A stretch of DNA of 64,000 nt from Protonemura montana (taxonomy: Eukaryota > Arthropoda > Insecta > Plecoptera > Nemouridae). The first letter of the stretch is position 1. The number at the start of each line of letters is the position of its first letter. Under the pieces are notes generated by a model. The model was not told the DNA's origin, did not search any database, and worked only from the letters and a program-made list of their open reading frames with translations. This document shows, in pieces, positions 51,401 through 64,000 of this stretch. The stretch is taken from contig OX387602.1 in NCBI GenBank assembly GCA_947568835.1, positions 12,575,021-12,639,020 on the forward strand, read 5' to 3'. Both the position numbers and the translations under genes were made by a program.

Positions 51401-54400
51401 AAATGGGAAAAAAAGTGCTGTCACTTATTTCGTCTTGAGAGGGCAGTTTTTCTTCACTTTGTGTGGATCTCTGAGATGATCTCTCATCTACATACTTACT
51501 ATTATTTAGTCCAACTCTTGACCATCTTATCCTAGAAAATCTAGTTTATAAACTTGGAGATTGGGGTGTGTAAGGAGTCGATGGTTGATAAACCTCGTCT
51601 CAAGTTAACGAAAGCACAATGATACGTTTCCGCTGTTTCCCTTCAATCGAGGAAAATTGTCACAAAAAACATTTATAATTTTGGCAGAGCATAGATTCTC
51701 GGTGCAGGTCTACAGGTATATTCTTAGTCTCCTGAAAAAAAAGGGTTGCTAGTAGATGGCGGTCGATGACCCAATATATGAATAACGGAAATAAGACATC
51801 AGTTTGTATGCAAAATCCCTATTAAGGTTTAAAAATGCAGTCATAAATGTGTACCAATCAAGTTCAATGCGTCGCCGACATTTTATGATTTAAATTACCG
51901 TGTCAGTAATTAGCATGCCGTGCGCTAATGCAAGTTTATTTTCCTTGAAACATTTTTGAGCAACATCATTCGTCAGTTCATCACCGATGTACCACCGGTA
52001 CACTATCTTCTAGGCGCATCAAACAGCTTCCGTTTGAATGTACTCAACTAAATAACCACCTAGACCACAACCAGACTAGTCATTCGCAGTGAGTATTAAT
52101 TTTATTGTTATGATTATTTCTATTGTATTCATTGGGCGTTTTAAAATAAATAAATTATACAAAAACTAAGTTATTATTCGACTTTCTCCTGTTGCGTTGC
52201 GTTTACTGAAGACTACCTCATCAACAACACCATCAAGACAGACAGACACCTTCCATACCGGTCGGTCATTTGATCTGACCTCATCGATAGCTCGATAGTC
52301 AGCTACACCCTTTTCCGGAAGCCATAGCGTCGCCAAGACATCTCGTTTCATCACCGGATCACTTCTAAAGACATGCGACTAAAATGTACAAGCAAGTTAG
52401 AATGATTTCTTGCAACGTGAAATATATATCCGCCTACTCGTTTGACTATTTCCAGTTAAATGGACAACAATAGTAAATTTCAACGCAATGAATTTGATAT
52501 TTTATTACATGAGTGGTAATTTCGTTTCAGGTAGGTAGATAGAAGTACTTTACGTGGGGGCTAAAAATTCAATTTAGTGCAATTTTATCTATTGATGGCC
52601 ATGATCTTATTCTATTGTCAAATTTATAACAATATACTTGAAACAAGCCGATCTCTTCAAGAGACCTTCGTTATATAAATATATATAAAACATGATACCT
52701 TCGTAACAAGAGTCTCGTTTTTGAATCCACGATCACACTGATTTGGTGCAAGTGTTGCCAACCGAGTCGAAGCAATTAGCAAAATATTTACAGCCTCTCT
52801 TGCAACATCCACGAAGTATCTCGAGGCAAGCTATCGCGTTTCGGCGACTTCATGATCTCTGGGATCAAATATCGTGCACGCTTTTTGGCTATATAATTGT
52901 TCAGTTCGTCCTGCATATAAATTTACACGGATATTTTTCACTTTCAAATTCTCATACCACAAGACAATGGTATATTAGACATCGGATCGACTAAGATTTC
53001 TTCACATTATTCTTCTATTCTATGTGGGTTATGATCTTGGATAACCCATTGTATAATGGGTGACAGTAGATTTGCGTATACTTAAATTATATAGAAGGAA
53101 TAAAATATAATTACACCCCGTAAACTTGTCTATCTTCAATAAAGCAGCAAGTCGATTCAGTGAGATGTTCAGTGAATATGGCGAGGTGTTAAAATCGTAT
53201 ATGGGAAATCTTTCGACTCATCACGATATTTTCTGTAGTTAGAGTAATCTGCATTGTTAACTGGTAGACACTCTAAGGTAGGTACTTTGAAGTTGCATCG
53301 GAGAAAGCCTGAGTTTATACGGCGCCATTGAAAGAGGAGTCATCATACTAATTAGAAGATCATTATGACATCTTACTCGATTACGCGTGTAAAAGAAGCC
53401 ATGCACAGATGCAGACTTAAAATCATAATTCTGAAAGGAAAAATTATGTAAGTGAGCAGTAAGTTTGTGAGTTTTATTATAACAAAGATGACTGTAAATT
53501 AAATCGAAAATTGTTCATTTTATTAGCAATCAAAATATTACAACAAATATCGTGTTCTAATCATGTTATCTGAGTAAGTGCATGTTTCTCTACAGTGACT
53601 GCTGTTTGCATTGGCGCAGAGGTTATGTTCTAGTTAAGAAATATGTTAAATCGATTTCCGTGTGTATATAGGGTTCGAATAAGATTGTTTTGATTGCCAA
53701 GATCATGACTCATGACTGTCATGGAGCGCGAGTGATTGATCGACACGAAGAATTAATTTGATTCGTCTGAATGTCTCTATCAGACTCGATATTGAGAGAT
53801 CGCATTGATGAACTAGCATAGTCTCTTTGGCATTTAAATACAGAAGTGAAATTCCGTTCAAAGTCATGGTGCTTCGTAGGACGACATTTTTAAAATATGC
53901 ACCCAAATTGAACTCATTAGAGAAATTTAGCTGATTTCTTGTATCAATATATTGAAAACGCGCACTGAAAGGGTCAATACCCATGGAAGCCGACCAAGAA
54001 AGGTATTCGCCTATGCTGATTTTTTGAATTGGGATCCGACATTCCTCCTACCGCCACAATATGTACTAAATATTGTGTTACATGGTTGGTTCATGTAACC
54101 CCAGGCAAGATCATCAACGTTCCGCTTCTAAAACCCTCTAGTGAGAGAAATAGTGGGATCAGACCTCTAATAAGCTTGGAATACACACAGTTTACGACTT
54201 AAATACCCAATCACTGGCATTACCACAATTCATTTTTTAATTTATCCATTTGCGCTTACATGTCTAAGGCACTATCGCGCTGTTATATTATCAAAAGGTT
54301 TTATAAATGCCATGCTATGTACAGCACGGTATTTATAGTGCAATATGCAAAACCGAACTCAATTGCAATAAATACTTCATGTAATCAAGGTGATAGGGTA

Positions 54401-55768
54401 ATTAGTTGGCACGCTCAATTGACATGATATTCATCAGAACGTCCGTCATCCCCAAGTGTCAAATAAAACAATATTAACCAAGCAATCCACGTTAGCAATT
54501 GCAATCCGTGTAACCAGCATTTCGCCTGACCAGAATTTCGTGTTTCCACCAAGAATTGCTTGGAGCAACCAAGGAAGAGCTCGGCAATAAAGTGCATACA
54601 ACAAAATATCGTGACAACGCAAACTTGGGATTAAAAATTAAAATACACAAACAAAAAATGTACAAAAGAGAAACACGTTGAATATTTGTGTAGACTATCG
54701 AAGCTCAATTAATGGGACGCACTTTGAATATGAAAACAAACGAGAAAAAATGTGTATTTTACTGCCTAGAGAAAAAAAAAGTGTGTAATTAACTTTTTGT
54801 GATGCAGGTTTTTGAAGATCATAGCTGGAATAGATTTCCAGTGCAGCGCACCAATAACTAATCCCTTAACTAGGTACTAATAATCGGCTGCCCTAATCCA
54901 AGACTCTACCTAACAAGGTAAGTGCACCTATGGATGGATTTATACAACCAATCATTTTTTGGAAAGTATATAAAGCTATTAATGTTTTTGAATTATACGA
55001 TTATGCGTCCTTCCGAAGCATCGATTGTCTGGCATTTGTGTTCGAAGGAATGCTATCGGAGAAGGCACCCCCTTATTATGTGCTCGAATTTGTAACAAAT
55101 ATCTCATATCTTCATAAAAACGTAAATTATAAGACATTTTCGTATAAACTTCATTCTTCACCACACACGTGGTTCAATTTGAAAATAAAATCTTGTTTAC
55201 CTGTTAAAAAACGATGAATTTGGGGTACGTTGGAACTAACAGACACCTGTTTTTCATAGGAAATTGAACACTTTATGGACCTACCAGTATTTGCACCAGT
55301 AAATGCAACTGTATGGATAGACCAATCAGAATCCATCCAATCCAAATCATCCCAAAAATTCTTTATATTGCTTCATGTAGTGAACTTCTGTGTAGCAATG
55401 AATAGCCGACCTTGAAAATTAATTTTGTTCCCGAGCAAAACACAATTCTGGTTCATTTTTTGCCATCGTCTATGGCACGTGTCCCAGAAACTCAGCATTT
55501 GGTTTTCAAGCATTCAAATGGCAATTAGGAGCATCATGGTTCGATTCGTGTTTACCTTGTTAAAAGTCAACATTTCAACCCTTCTCAAGTTGACCCTTCT
55601 CGAGCTGTGTGGCCAGCTCACTTAACTACCCCCACCCCTTCGCATCAGGTAAACACCAGAAATAGAAGTGCAATGCAATGCATTACAGTCGCCAATGAAG
55701 CCCAATCAATCAATTTTGACAGATGACTTGTTTCAGAGGTAAATATTGACTTCTTCAATTGCTTCTAG
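51401..55768. other. AT-rich region, no gene recognised
   Basis: About 4.4 kb. A compositionally balanced frame on the minus strand at 52354-52166 reads WLPEKGVADYRAIDEVRSND; it might be a decayed mobile-element fragment, but no family was recognised. A minus frame of 93 codons at 53984-53703 and a plus frame of 95 codons at 54930-55217 have no recognisable features. Confidence 0.4.
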
Positions 55769-55918
55769 AATTCGATGTGCCTACATTTTTGGGATACACC
55801 AAAGATACACTAGTTTCAATTTTATATTATGGAAACCCGAATTCGCATGATGATGTTCAGGATAAAACTTCACTGATGAAACTTCAATCAGGAACTGCGA
55901 GTTTTTTTACCTTTTCAG
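55769..55918 (+). other. candidate symmetric phase-1 exon of 150 bp
   Basis: An acceptor GCTTCTAG and donor TTTTCAG|GTAAAC bound a block open in one frame, reading FDVPTFLGYTKDTLVSILYY and ending SGTASFFTFS. It enters and leaves in phase 1, which fits the phase-1 exit of the candidate exon at 51177-51243. The protein is not recognised. Confidence 0.25.
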
Positions 55919-56220
55919 GTAAACAGAAAAATTTAGAAGAAACCCTCACCTTCACCTCAAAAGTTCCCAAAATATTTTCAATTTTTATCGACATCTAACC
56001 GTATGAATAGTTGTTACATCTTTTGTCCTTTTTTATTTTTATTTGGTTAGCTATTGAAAAAATGATTCGACATACGACTTAAGAAATATAACATATTATT
56101 TACATACTAAAATTCGATATCAACCAGGACCTTTATCAAAATACATCGAAGTACATGCTTCTTCGCCGTACCATAACTGCATCGACTGCATCGGACAAGG
56201 GTGGACGAATCTGCACCCGA

Positions 56221-56269
56221 TGACCGGTGACTGGTGAGCGGTGACTGGTGACCGGTGACTAGTGACCGG
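56221..56269 (+). repeat. heptamer minisatellite, seven copies of TGACYGG
   Basis: Seven exact-length 7-bp units follow one another: TGACCGG, TGACTGG, TGAGCGG, TGACTGG, TGACCGG, TGACTAG, TGACCGG. Each TGACC unit equals a nuclear-receptor half-site in reverse (GGTCA). A moderately GC-rich segment with a donor-like CCAG|GTAGGA near 56338 follows directly. Confidence 0.95.
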
Positions 56270-57000
56270 CGAAGAAAGTGTGCATGCCGCGCTCAGCGAC
56301 GCTGCAGCCGTCCATGGCAGTGTTCAACCTACGACCAGGTAGGACGCATCGCTTGCTGCTCCGGCGCTGTCGGCACAACTCACAGTGCTCACGTGTGTAA
56401 GAAGCGCAAGATTGGAAGATTGCTTCGATTGTCGGAATCCCCAAAGCCATGGTAGAAAGCTGGTATCTTGTTAAATTCATCTGCATTGTCTTAGGATTCG
56501 TGAAGTGAATCGCAAAAAAAATAAAATACTTTTCCGACTAATTTTATAGACGGTGAACGCGTTTTAAAATTTTGCTCAGTTAAGTCGTCTGTTTATCTTG
56601 GCGCATTTAGTCCATGACTTTAAGTTCGTGCGTGAGTGAATGATTTTAAAACTTCTCCTGATGTCCACGTGGTGGATTGCGTGACGAAGATACTTGTATG
56701 TGTCGTTGGAATATTAATTGCACAGGAAGACTCTAATTAAGCGAGAACTCGATACATATTTTTATCGTATTGCTTTCATTAATATTCGTGTGTTACTGTG
56801 TTTGCCGCTGATTTAATTAACAAACCTCATAAAGATGAGCGTATTGAACCCTAATTAAAAAACATTGTCGTGTTATACCAAGCAGCGATCAACCTGGTGG
56901 ACTCTGGCTTTTGGAGGTATCGAGCGGAAAGGATGCGGGAAGTTCGGGACAACTAAGAAGGGTGAGCTAAAATCATTATCATGTTCTTTCTAATCTTGTC
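56270..57000 (+). promoter_or_regulatory. possible untranslated exon(s) or promoter
   Basis: Two donor-like sites follow non-AT-rich DNA: CCAG|GTAGGA near 56338 and GAAG|GGTGAGC near 56959. These could be alternative 5'UTR exons of a plus-strand gene beyond the window. No open frame supports coding. Weak evidence. Confidence 0.2.
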
Positions 57001-60000
57001 AAACCCACGAACAAGTTTAAGGTAGCAAGGCTGTGGAGAACCAGAAAAATATATCGCATTGAGTTGACCCCATGTGCACTATTTTTCTTTCTTTCTAGAA
57101 TTGAGTTTCAAGTCAGTAGCTATATGACTTGACACTTGCGTAGGTATATATAGTAATTTTATTGCAACCTCGAGCTGATTTTGATGCACAAATTGCAATA
57201 GTAATGCTTCGCAGTGAGTCAGTTCGTTGTTCAGCAAAGAGAAGTCTCTTTATTATGTGGCATCTCAAGGTGCATAGCGTTTAGCTTGGAGTCGCTTGAT
57301 GCCGATTTGCATACTCGACACTAGCTTTATTAATTTCTTCTTGATCGAGTTCGAAGACTGTTTGCCCGTGTGAAACTTGATTGACAAGCAAGTTGATGTA
57401 CGAGTGACTACATCGTCAGAGGTATTACTTCGCTTTTCGTGAAAGAATGTCGAACTTTACTCAAGTCCTCCGGTCTCTTCGATCTTGGCAATCATTTAAC
57501 ACGCAATGCCCTGTGTTGAATCATGATTATTTCTTTGAAAGTGAAATAAATATAATGTTATTCATTTATATGATGACTATGTTCCTTCACAGAGAATGTT
57601 TTGTAAGTAATTGTTGGAAACGGATGTTTTAATAGTTTGGTATATTCTGGACGAAACCGGTTGATTTTATTGAAAGGTGTCGTCAGTAGACAAGCCATAG
57701 TTGTACAAGAGAATCTACCCGTTGTTATATACTGATGGCAAATCTATTTTTGAAATATTTATTGTGACACAACGTAACTATCAAACTCAACCTAACCAAT
57801 ATTTAAATAATTCTCGGTGTAAAGGTTGTAGTGTCTATACATTAGCGAGGCCATTTGTAATATAACACACCTCTAATCCACCTAGACGCTATAAACTTTT
57901 TAACAATTGGTGCGTAATGTGGCTTGTGCCCGTAGCGACTGAGCGCGACTGCATGCTAGGCACAGATGCAAGATTACTTGTCAGTACTTGCACATGCAAG
58001 ACGATTATTTGTAAATTTATGCGGGCCCCCGTGCTGCCGAAATCAATGGTGAATGAGTCAAGTTTTGTTCGACGAAGTTCTGTTGCCTTCGGCTTGGCTA
58101 TTCGGTGATCTATGTTAGGGCCTAGTTAGATGGTCTCGAAAAATAATTTCTATGCTGACCATCATGTACGTAACGTTGGAAGTATTCACCCAACTTTGGG
58201 GATAGAAGGACTCGACTCAAACCCAACTGTGGTTCTATAGCGCTAGGGTTAGAGTAAAATCTGTGAGCAACCAGCTTTTTAATTCCCTTTAGTAAGTTTG
58301 GATAATACAGTGATATTTAGAAAGAAAAAGTGTTATTTGGAAAGTTATGGGATTTTCTTTCAAATTTTGATTTGTCTTTAGTGAAATCCACGTAAACAAC
58401 GTTGCGTTGAGTTGCCCTCACCAACCGCTTCTGGTATTCATATAGACAATATAGTCAAGCCTAGCATTGTTTTTTTTATTATTATTATTAGTCAGTCACT
58501 GATTGGTTATGGGCAATGGTAACAGATTCATATTCCTAAACGAGCATTTCTCTCTTTAAATGATGAGGCATGCAACGAACCACACCGAATCGGCTTCATC
58601 TCGTCTGTTCTCGAGCGTGATCCGTTCGATTGATAGACGTGATTCGGATTATTTCAATTCAGACTCAATTTCAGAGTGGACAAGCTGACACGAAATCTAT
58701 ACCACACCATTCAAGCTACCTACTTTGGAATTCATTGATTGGAACGGTAGCTGCTGCTAGATAATGGCAAACTCATGGACGTTGCCAACACGACTGATGG
58801 GTTCACGCTAAATTTTAATTGCAAAAACAAGAGTCAGACACATCTGTCAATCAGATAACATAACATTTTCCACACTTAGCTTTTCCAGAAAAAAGGTAAC
58901 TCGTTGAGTGAATCGATGATTTTATAGCACCTATATATGAAAATACAGCTTCTCGTGTTTCATTATTTATTGGTAGAATTAGCAATTTACGGTCATTATT
59001 GTAACTGTACGGTGAGTGCGATAATGAGGAAGTACAGCAGCAATGAAACAAAAATGAAATAGAAACACACAGGTTTTAAAACAATATCTATATAATGAAA
59101 GCAATTGATGGTATCAACTATTAATAACTGATTATTAATTATATAGTACGTTTCTGTCCTGCCCCAGGTATCACTTAGCATAATATGACCTCTGACAGGT
59201 CAACCTTTTATTTTGAAACTGAAATCTTCGACCTGCCCACAATTAACTCATCGTGGTTTTCGAGCATCAGAATAAACGAATCAAATGGTTTAATTAAAGT
59301 TAATTAAAGTCGATCGTTAGTAACAAAATGCCTTGCCATACATTTCACAGTCATCGGTGCGAGTAAATAATTTGAAAGTGGGCTAAAGAGATGCATTAGT
59401 TTTCGGCGATCGTTGCCCGATCACATGGGTTATCATCGGGTGCGTTTTGAATGCATGGTTTAAAATTGTAGATAAGAATATTTAGTTTCTCTATTAATTT
59501 AAGTGTGATAATTGGCAATTTGTTCATCCAACTGGTTAGCTGAAACTTTGATAAAATTGTTGATAAGAACTTGAAAAAAAAAAGTAAAAATTATGGGAGT
59601 ACGATTCAGTTCGATAAACTGCACTTGAAAGGTTGAAAGTAAAAGTGGAAATGGCTAGCTCACAAGAACGGTGGGATTAGAAAATGTAGTTAGCAAGTAT
59701 ATCGACAGTGAGAATAAACCAGACATATACCTTGTTCTCGGTTAAGTTTCTCGTCCGATGTAAATATGATAAAAATGATGGGTTTGCCGGTTTCGTGCAA
59801 ATCCCACCTACTCTAGACTCCGTTATTAAAATGACGAGGGATGGGCCCTTTAGCTTGACGCTTGTCCCTTCATACTTGTTTCACAATATATGACAAGAAC
59901 ACTTATAGATTCTTTCTGGTGTTGTGGAAAACTCCTCTGCAATTCTTAGAAACGTGTAAGTCACACGAGTAGAAGATCAACGCTCTAACAAGAATTATTT

Positions 60001-61250
60001 TTCTTCACATCCTTCGCAAAAGTGATTTTATTTTCTATCTTTTCCGTACCTAGCCTGCCAACATAAGTATATTTTATACCATTGCTTATACATCACTCCT
60101 TCTTTATCGAATTCCCCCTTGTTTTATTGCTATCGATTGTATAATAAAATAGTTTTACACAACTTGAATCTATTGCGGAATTCTGACCTGTCTCACTGAA
60201 TGCGATAAACCTCTTCTGTAATTGAAACCCAAAAAATGTCTGACTTTGATCGTGAGAAATCGTTTTGTTTTTCTACATGTGGTTTGAAGTGAAGTGTGAA
60301 AATTGAAGGCAAAATTGCGGTTCCGGAGTGTTACCTCAATATTAATTAGTTCTTCCAACTCGAGAATCGGTCCACTTTTCTTCTCACCTAGCAACCTACC
60401 TACAAGTTTCACATTAATACCAATCAGTTATTTCATGGATGGACTTTTAACTCTAACGCGCCAACCGCAAGCTAAGCACTGTTCTTTTTGCTTTAGACAT
60501 AGCATAAAATGTGGAATAGGTATAGACAGCACACCATGGACACATAACCTATCGTCCGTTGCTTTACTTCGTGATCTTAAACGTCCCTGAAGAAATAGAA
60601 TTAGGGAAAAAATACATTTGGCATCGTATCGTTTCTCTTTATTCAGTGAAGACCGCTAAAATTATGCAAGCGTTCCTTTCCGATGATATCTCTTGGACCC
60701 AAAAAAAAGAGGACAAGCATCGAGTAGGACTAGGGACATATTTCCAAGAGTGACCTCCACTGCATTGTAAGCGTATTCAGAGCTGGTTTTTGGCAAGTTT
60801 CGCTTGCGATGGAACTTGAGCGTCCATCGTGAACGAGATTGTTGCGTTGGACTATCCAGACACCGCGACACGAGTCCTGCAACCAAAAGAGCTTTGTTAG
60901 GACATGGAGAGGCCATTTTCGTAAACTATTCACGGACAGACAATCATTTTGCTAACTATTTGCTAAATCCAGTAGCGCTGGTGTACTTTTGCGGACTCTC
61001 GGCCTCAATTATATAAAGCCGAAGAATGATCGATATTCACAAAATGTCTCTCATCGAAGAAGCCCAATTACTCAGATATTTCAAGAAAATTGGTGATTGG
61101 GCTCCCTTAAAATCTTACAGCCTTCCAGGAGAATAATTACGCCACCAATTAACTCGCAAACTTGTTTAGATAATGCGAAAGGAACCAATTTTGAAACAAA
61201 CGCACCAACAGTACAGTGCAGAGTAATCCAACGACTGTAAAGCACGCAAC
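57001..61250. other. AT-rich region, nothing recognised
   Basis: About 4.2 kb. Short frames on both strands lack recognisable features. A TTA-trinucleotide run lies near 58476-58490. Frames on the minus strand around 60933-60662 overlap out of register and match no family I know. Confidence 0.4.
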
Positions 61251-61460
61251 TTAGTTAAAATTGATGTGCGGTCTACGAAATGCAGACACGCGCTCTTTGC
61301 GGGTCGGCACCAACTCCGAGGGCGAGCTCGCGGCTTCGAGTCTCCGGCACGGCGTCACCACAAACTAGTTTCACACAACGGGTACCAAACTCTCCCTCGC
61401 CACACGCTCCAGACTCTGCAGCTACTTGATGCATTGCTCATCAACCCTTTGTCTCATACG
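61251..61460. promoter_or_regulatory. GC-richer island, possible promoter or SINE fragment
   Basis: A block of about 200 bp is clearly richer in GC and CpG than its flanks. It contains CGGCTTCGAGTCTCCGGC, which is near but not equal to a Pol III B-box. It may be a regulatory island, a first exon or a tRNA-derived SINE remnant. No poly(A) tail or fold supports the SINE reading. Confidence 0.2.
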
Positions 61461-64000
61461 TCTTAGATGATCAGCATATCGTAGGCCAAATTAACGTTCT
61501 ACGATATGCGGTTATCTTTTTGTTTGTGTGGTGACGATTAGGCGTGAATTGAAATGACTGTGAAACGTGATTTGAATTCAGAACGATTGAGGGCGTCAGG
61601 TGTCCGGCACCTTTGATAGGAATTGTATGACTGACTAGAATATGATCGCTTAGAAGAAAGTGAGACCATGACAATCATTTTGAAGTAGGCAAAGTAAATA
61701 ATTTTGTTTAATTGTGAGATAAGGAGTTGTTTGAAGACTTCCAAATTAGCGACCCACAAACATGGTCTGGTTGCAGCCGATTCCTAATCAACTCTAAATC
61801 GACGAGCTCATGCGTATATCTTCGCTCCAATTATGTCGACGTAACGAAGCAAAACTCGTGTTCGTTATTTTTTCCTCTGTGATTTTCACATTATTTGCTT
61901 CAATAGTCACGACTTCTTATTTACGCGTGTATACACTTCATTTGGCGGGATTTTTTTTCTTTGTCTCTTTAATTCTTGGCTTCCGATCGCGAAGAAAGTC
62001 CTTTCGTGAAGAACTTTTTTGACAGAAGTTTCGACATTTATTCTGCAAGAGAACATACTTTTTCCGACAGAGGCGCCACCGGTCGTTTTGGGGTGACATG
62101 CCACTGTCGTTAAAAAAACAAGCACACTACGAATCACTAATGTCTGCCACTCCTTCTTTTGTCGTTCCAACGTCTTTTGTTTTTCGAGCTATTACAAGAA
62201 TTTTTCTACCAATTATATCAATATTGGGACTTGACAAGTATTTTGAAATCCCAACATTTAAATCAAAACTGAAATTTCATTTATGAGTTGGTAGCAATGT
62301 TGGGGGTCTGCTCTTTGGTTGGTATCTTCTATCGTGGGCTGGACTAGTTACCAATAGGTTCTCGTCAGAATACCAGATTATCGAGGACCAATGCAAATTC
62401 CATCAATGTCATAAGAGATGTAAAAATTAAATCGTTCGTTGTGAACCTTGTATAAATCTGCGTAAAAACTTTATCGACAAAGAAAGTAATTTCTCACTAA
62501 GAAAGCGCGCACTCCAAATGTTATAATAGTAGAATAATTTTTTTTAGTCTAATCGAAAAGGAAAGGCATGGGAAATAGTTTTCAATGAACAAGCCAGGGA
62601 GATAAACCCAGTTCACACAGCAAATTGTTGGTAAATTTCAATCAATCTTGCAATGAATGCGCAATTTACAATACTATTACGATACAGTAAATGTCAGTGT
62701 GAGTGATTTTTAAGTACTGTCTTACACTGAATCAAAAAGCAAGAAACCCGTAAGTAAGCAATAAACCTCAATTAAGATTACAGTAAAATCATTTAAATTC
62801 TAATAAAAAAACGGTGAGGTTATTGAACGGTCCGTGGCTACTCGTGGTGTATTACAGTGAGTACCTACGCAGTGCATGAACGCTAGTTTTTCTCACATTA
62901 AAACGTAAAAGATCTGAATTACACTCAATATACAAGACTTTAAATGTTCACTTAGCTTCTGGAGGAAAGGAAAATCTTGAATCGTAGCAGGGGTCATTTT
63001 GCAAAATTGATCCTCCATCGGTAATCGCTTTACTTTATAAGCAGTAATGGAATAAAGTTTACAAATTACTGTGTCGTAAACTCAACAGAACGATGTAATT
63101 CTGCGTATTAGCTCTTACCATACTAGAACCAGGACTGATCCTGGACTTGACCGCATAAGGAAGCTACAAACTTCCCTTATTGCAGTAAATATTGAAAAGA
63201 AACACATATTTCTTATCTTGGGGTATATCTAACTCGTCGAATCTAAGTTGCACATATATATTATGCGTATTTGTGAGTCTAAAAAAAGTGTTACCCGCCA
63301 GATCTGAGTTAAGCTGGCTACAGAAATTTGACACTAAAAAAGCATAAATTGTTAATAGGCCTGATTAGAGAATCATAGGAAGAAGGTGATCGATATTGAA
63401 TATCTATAAAGCAAGGTATTTGGAATATTTGGAATAGGCTGACCTCACATCGTTATCCTTGAACTTTACTCCTAAGAAAGAATCTTGGCAAGGAATTGAT
63501 GCGAAAAATAGAAAATGGAAAATGACAATCCAGTCTACTGGTTTCTAATATGATTCATCGAGAGTAGGATTTCCTAATTAAACCGTGAAGCGGTTGCTGC
63601 ATATTTTCTTCCCTGCATTGCATGTGTGCAAAAAAGTGAGCTGAAGAATAAGGATGATTCATTGTGGGGCTCGAAAGCCAGACGAGAAGTCTTTTATTTG
63701 TCTAGGTAACACCGAAACAGCACAAATAAATCTCATTACATTGTATCGAGCCTCGTCCTTGGGTGTCAAAAGATCTAATCCTCGCTATTGTAGATTGATC
63801 TTATTCGTCTAGAATTGCAACCACAGGTGAGAATGCAGTCGAATTCGCAGAGCAAAGCTCTTCGTAGGTCTGATTTCTTTTTAGTAATTAGATCCAAGAA
63901 GAAATAGTTACCCCCATATGAGCAATAATGGCCTTGTTGAAACCTTATATTGTGGCAACAATTAATTATCTCAATCTTGTATGTCAGAAGTTGGGAACAT
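61461..64000. other. AT-rich region to window end, nothing recognised
   Basis: About 2.5 kb without coding signal. If the plus-strand gene proposed from 49520 is real, this is probably intron. Confidence 0.4.

Noticed and set aside
52166..52354. Minus-strand frame faintly like a double-stranded RNA-binding domain
   Set aside because: The resemblance is limited to a few hydrophobic positions, and the lysine-rich end of the domain is missing.
60662..60933. Two overlapping minus-strand frames suggesting a frameshifted transposase
   Set aside because: I could not match either frame to a transposase signature such as a DDE/D motif, and no terminal repeats were seen.

Overview
The window is animal nuclear DNA, almost certainly from an insect. 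It has short GT-AG introns, AT-rich intergenic DNA, and genes with clear insect orthologues, including dumpy and inebriated. I cannot name the species. Introns of several kilobases and low gene density on the right side argue against a compact dipteran such as Drosophila. Gene models were built by hand from reading frame, splice signals, intron phase and remembered family sequences. No search was run.

Layout. (1) 1-17059, + strand: the 3' part of a giant dumpy (dp) gene. Twenty-three exons encode about 3143 residues: a long EGF/DPY cysteine-module array, a ZP domain, a tetrabasic furin-type site, one transmembrane segment and a short tail. (2) 18880-18951, - strand: tRNA-Asp(GUC). (3) 19666-22824, + strand: Git, an ArfGAP/ankyrin/paxillin-binding scaffold in eight exons, one intron of the GC-AG type. 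(4) 25167-26096, - strand: IFT22 (RABL5), four exons. (5) 26455-27728, - strand: ALKBH4, three exons. (6) 28155-30566, + strand: RtcB tRNA ligase, six exons, divergent from ALKBH4 across a 426 bp shared promoter region. (7) 31729-46604, - strand: inebriated (ine), an SLC6 transporter. Eight common coding exons are preceded by a long N-terminal exon at 46604. Two further candidate first exons, at 40018 and 37610, end in the same intron phase. (8) 46605-64000: mostly non-coding. A phase-compatible chain of possible + strand exons (49520-51243, perhaps 55918) suggests the 5' end of an unrecognised gene that runs out of the window.

How the genes relate. They look like independent housekeeping and developmental genes, not an operon: apical matrix (dp), adhesion and small-GTPase signalling (Git), cilium (IFT22), 2OG-dioxygenase (ALKBH4), tRNA splicing (RtcB) and membrane transport (ine).

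The items most worth a second look are the three alternative first exons of ine, a long imperfect inverted repeat in the last ine intron (32238-32820), the unrecognised exon chain on the right, and an exon-like block antisense to dumpy at 3197-3255. I saw no CRISPR array, intact transposon or virus-derived gene.
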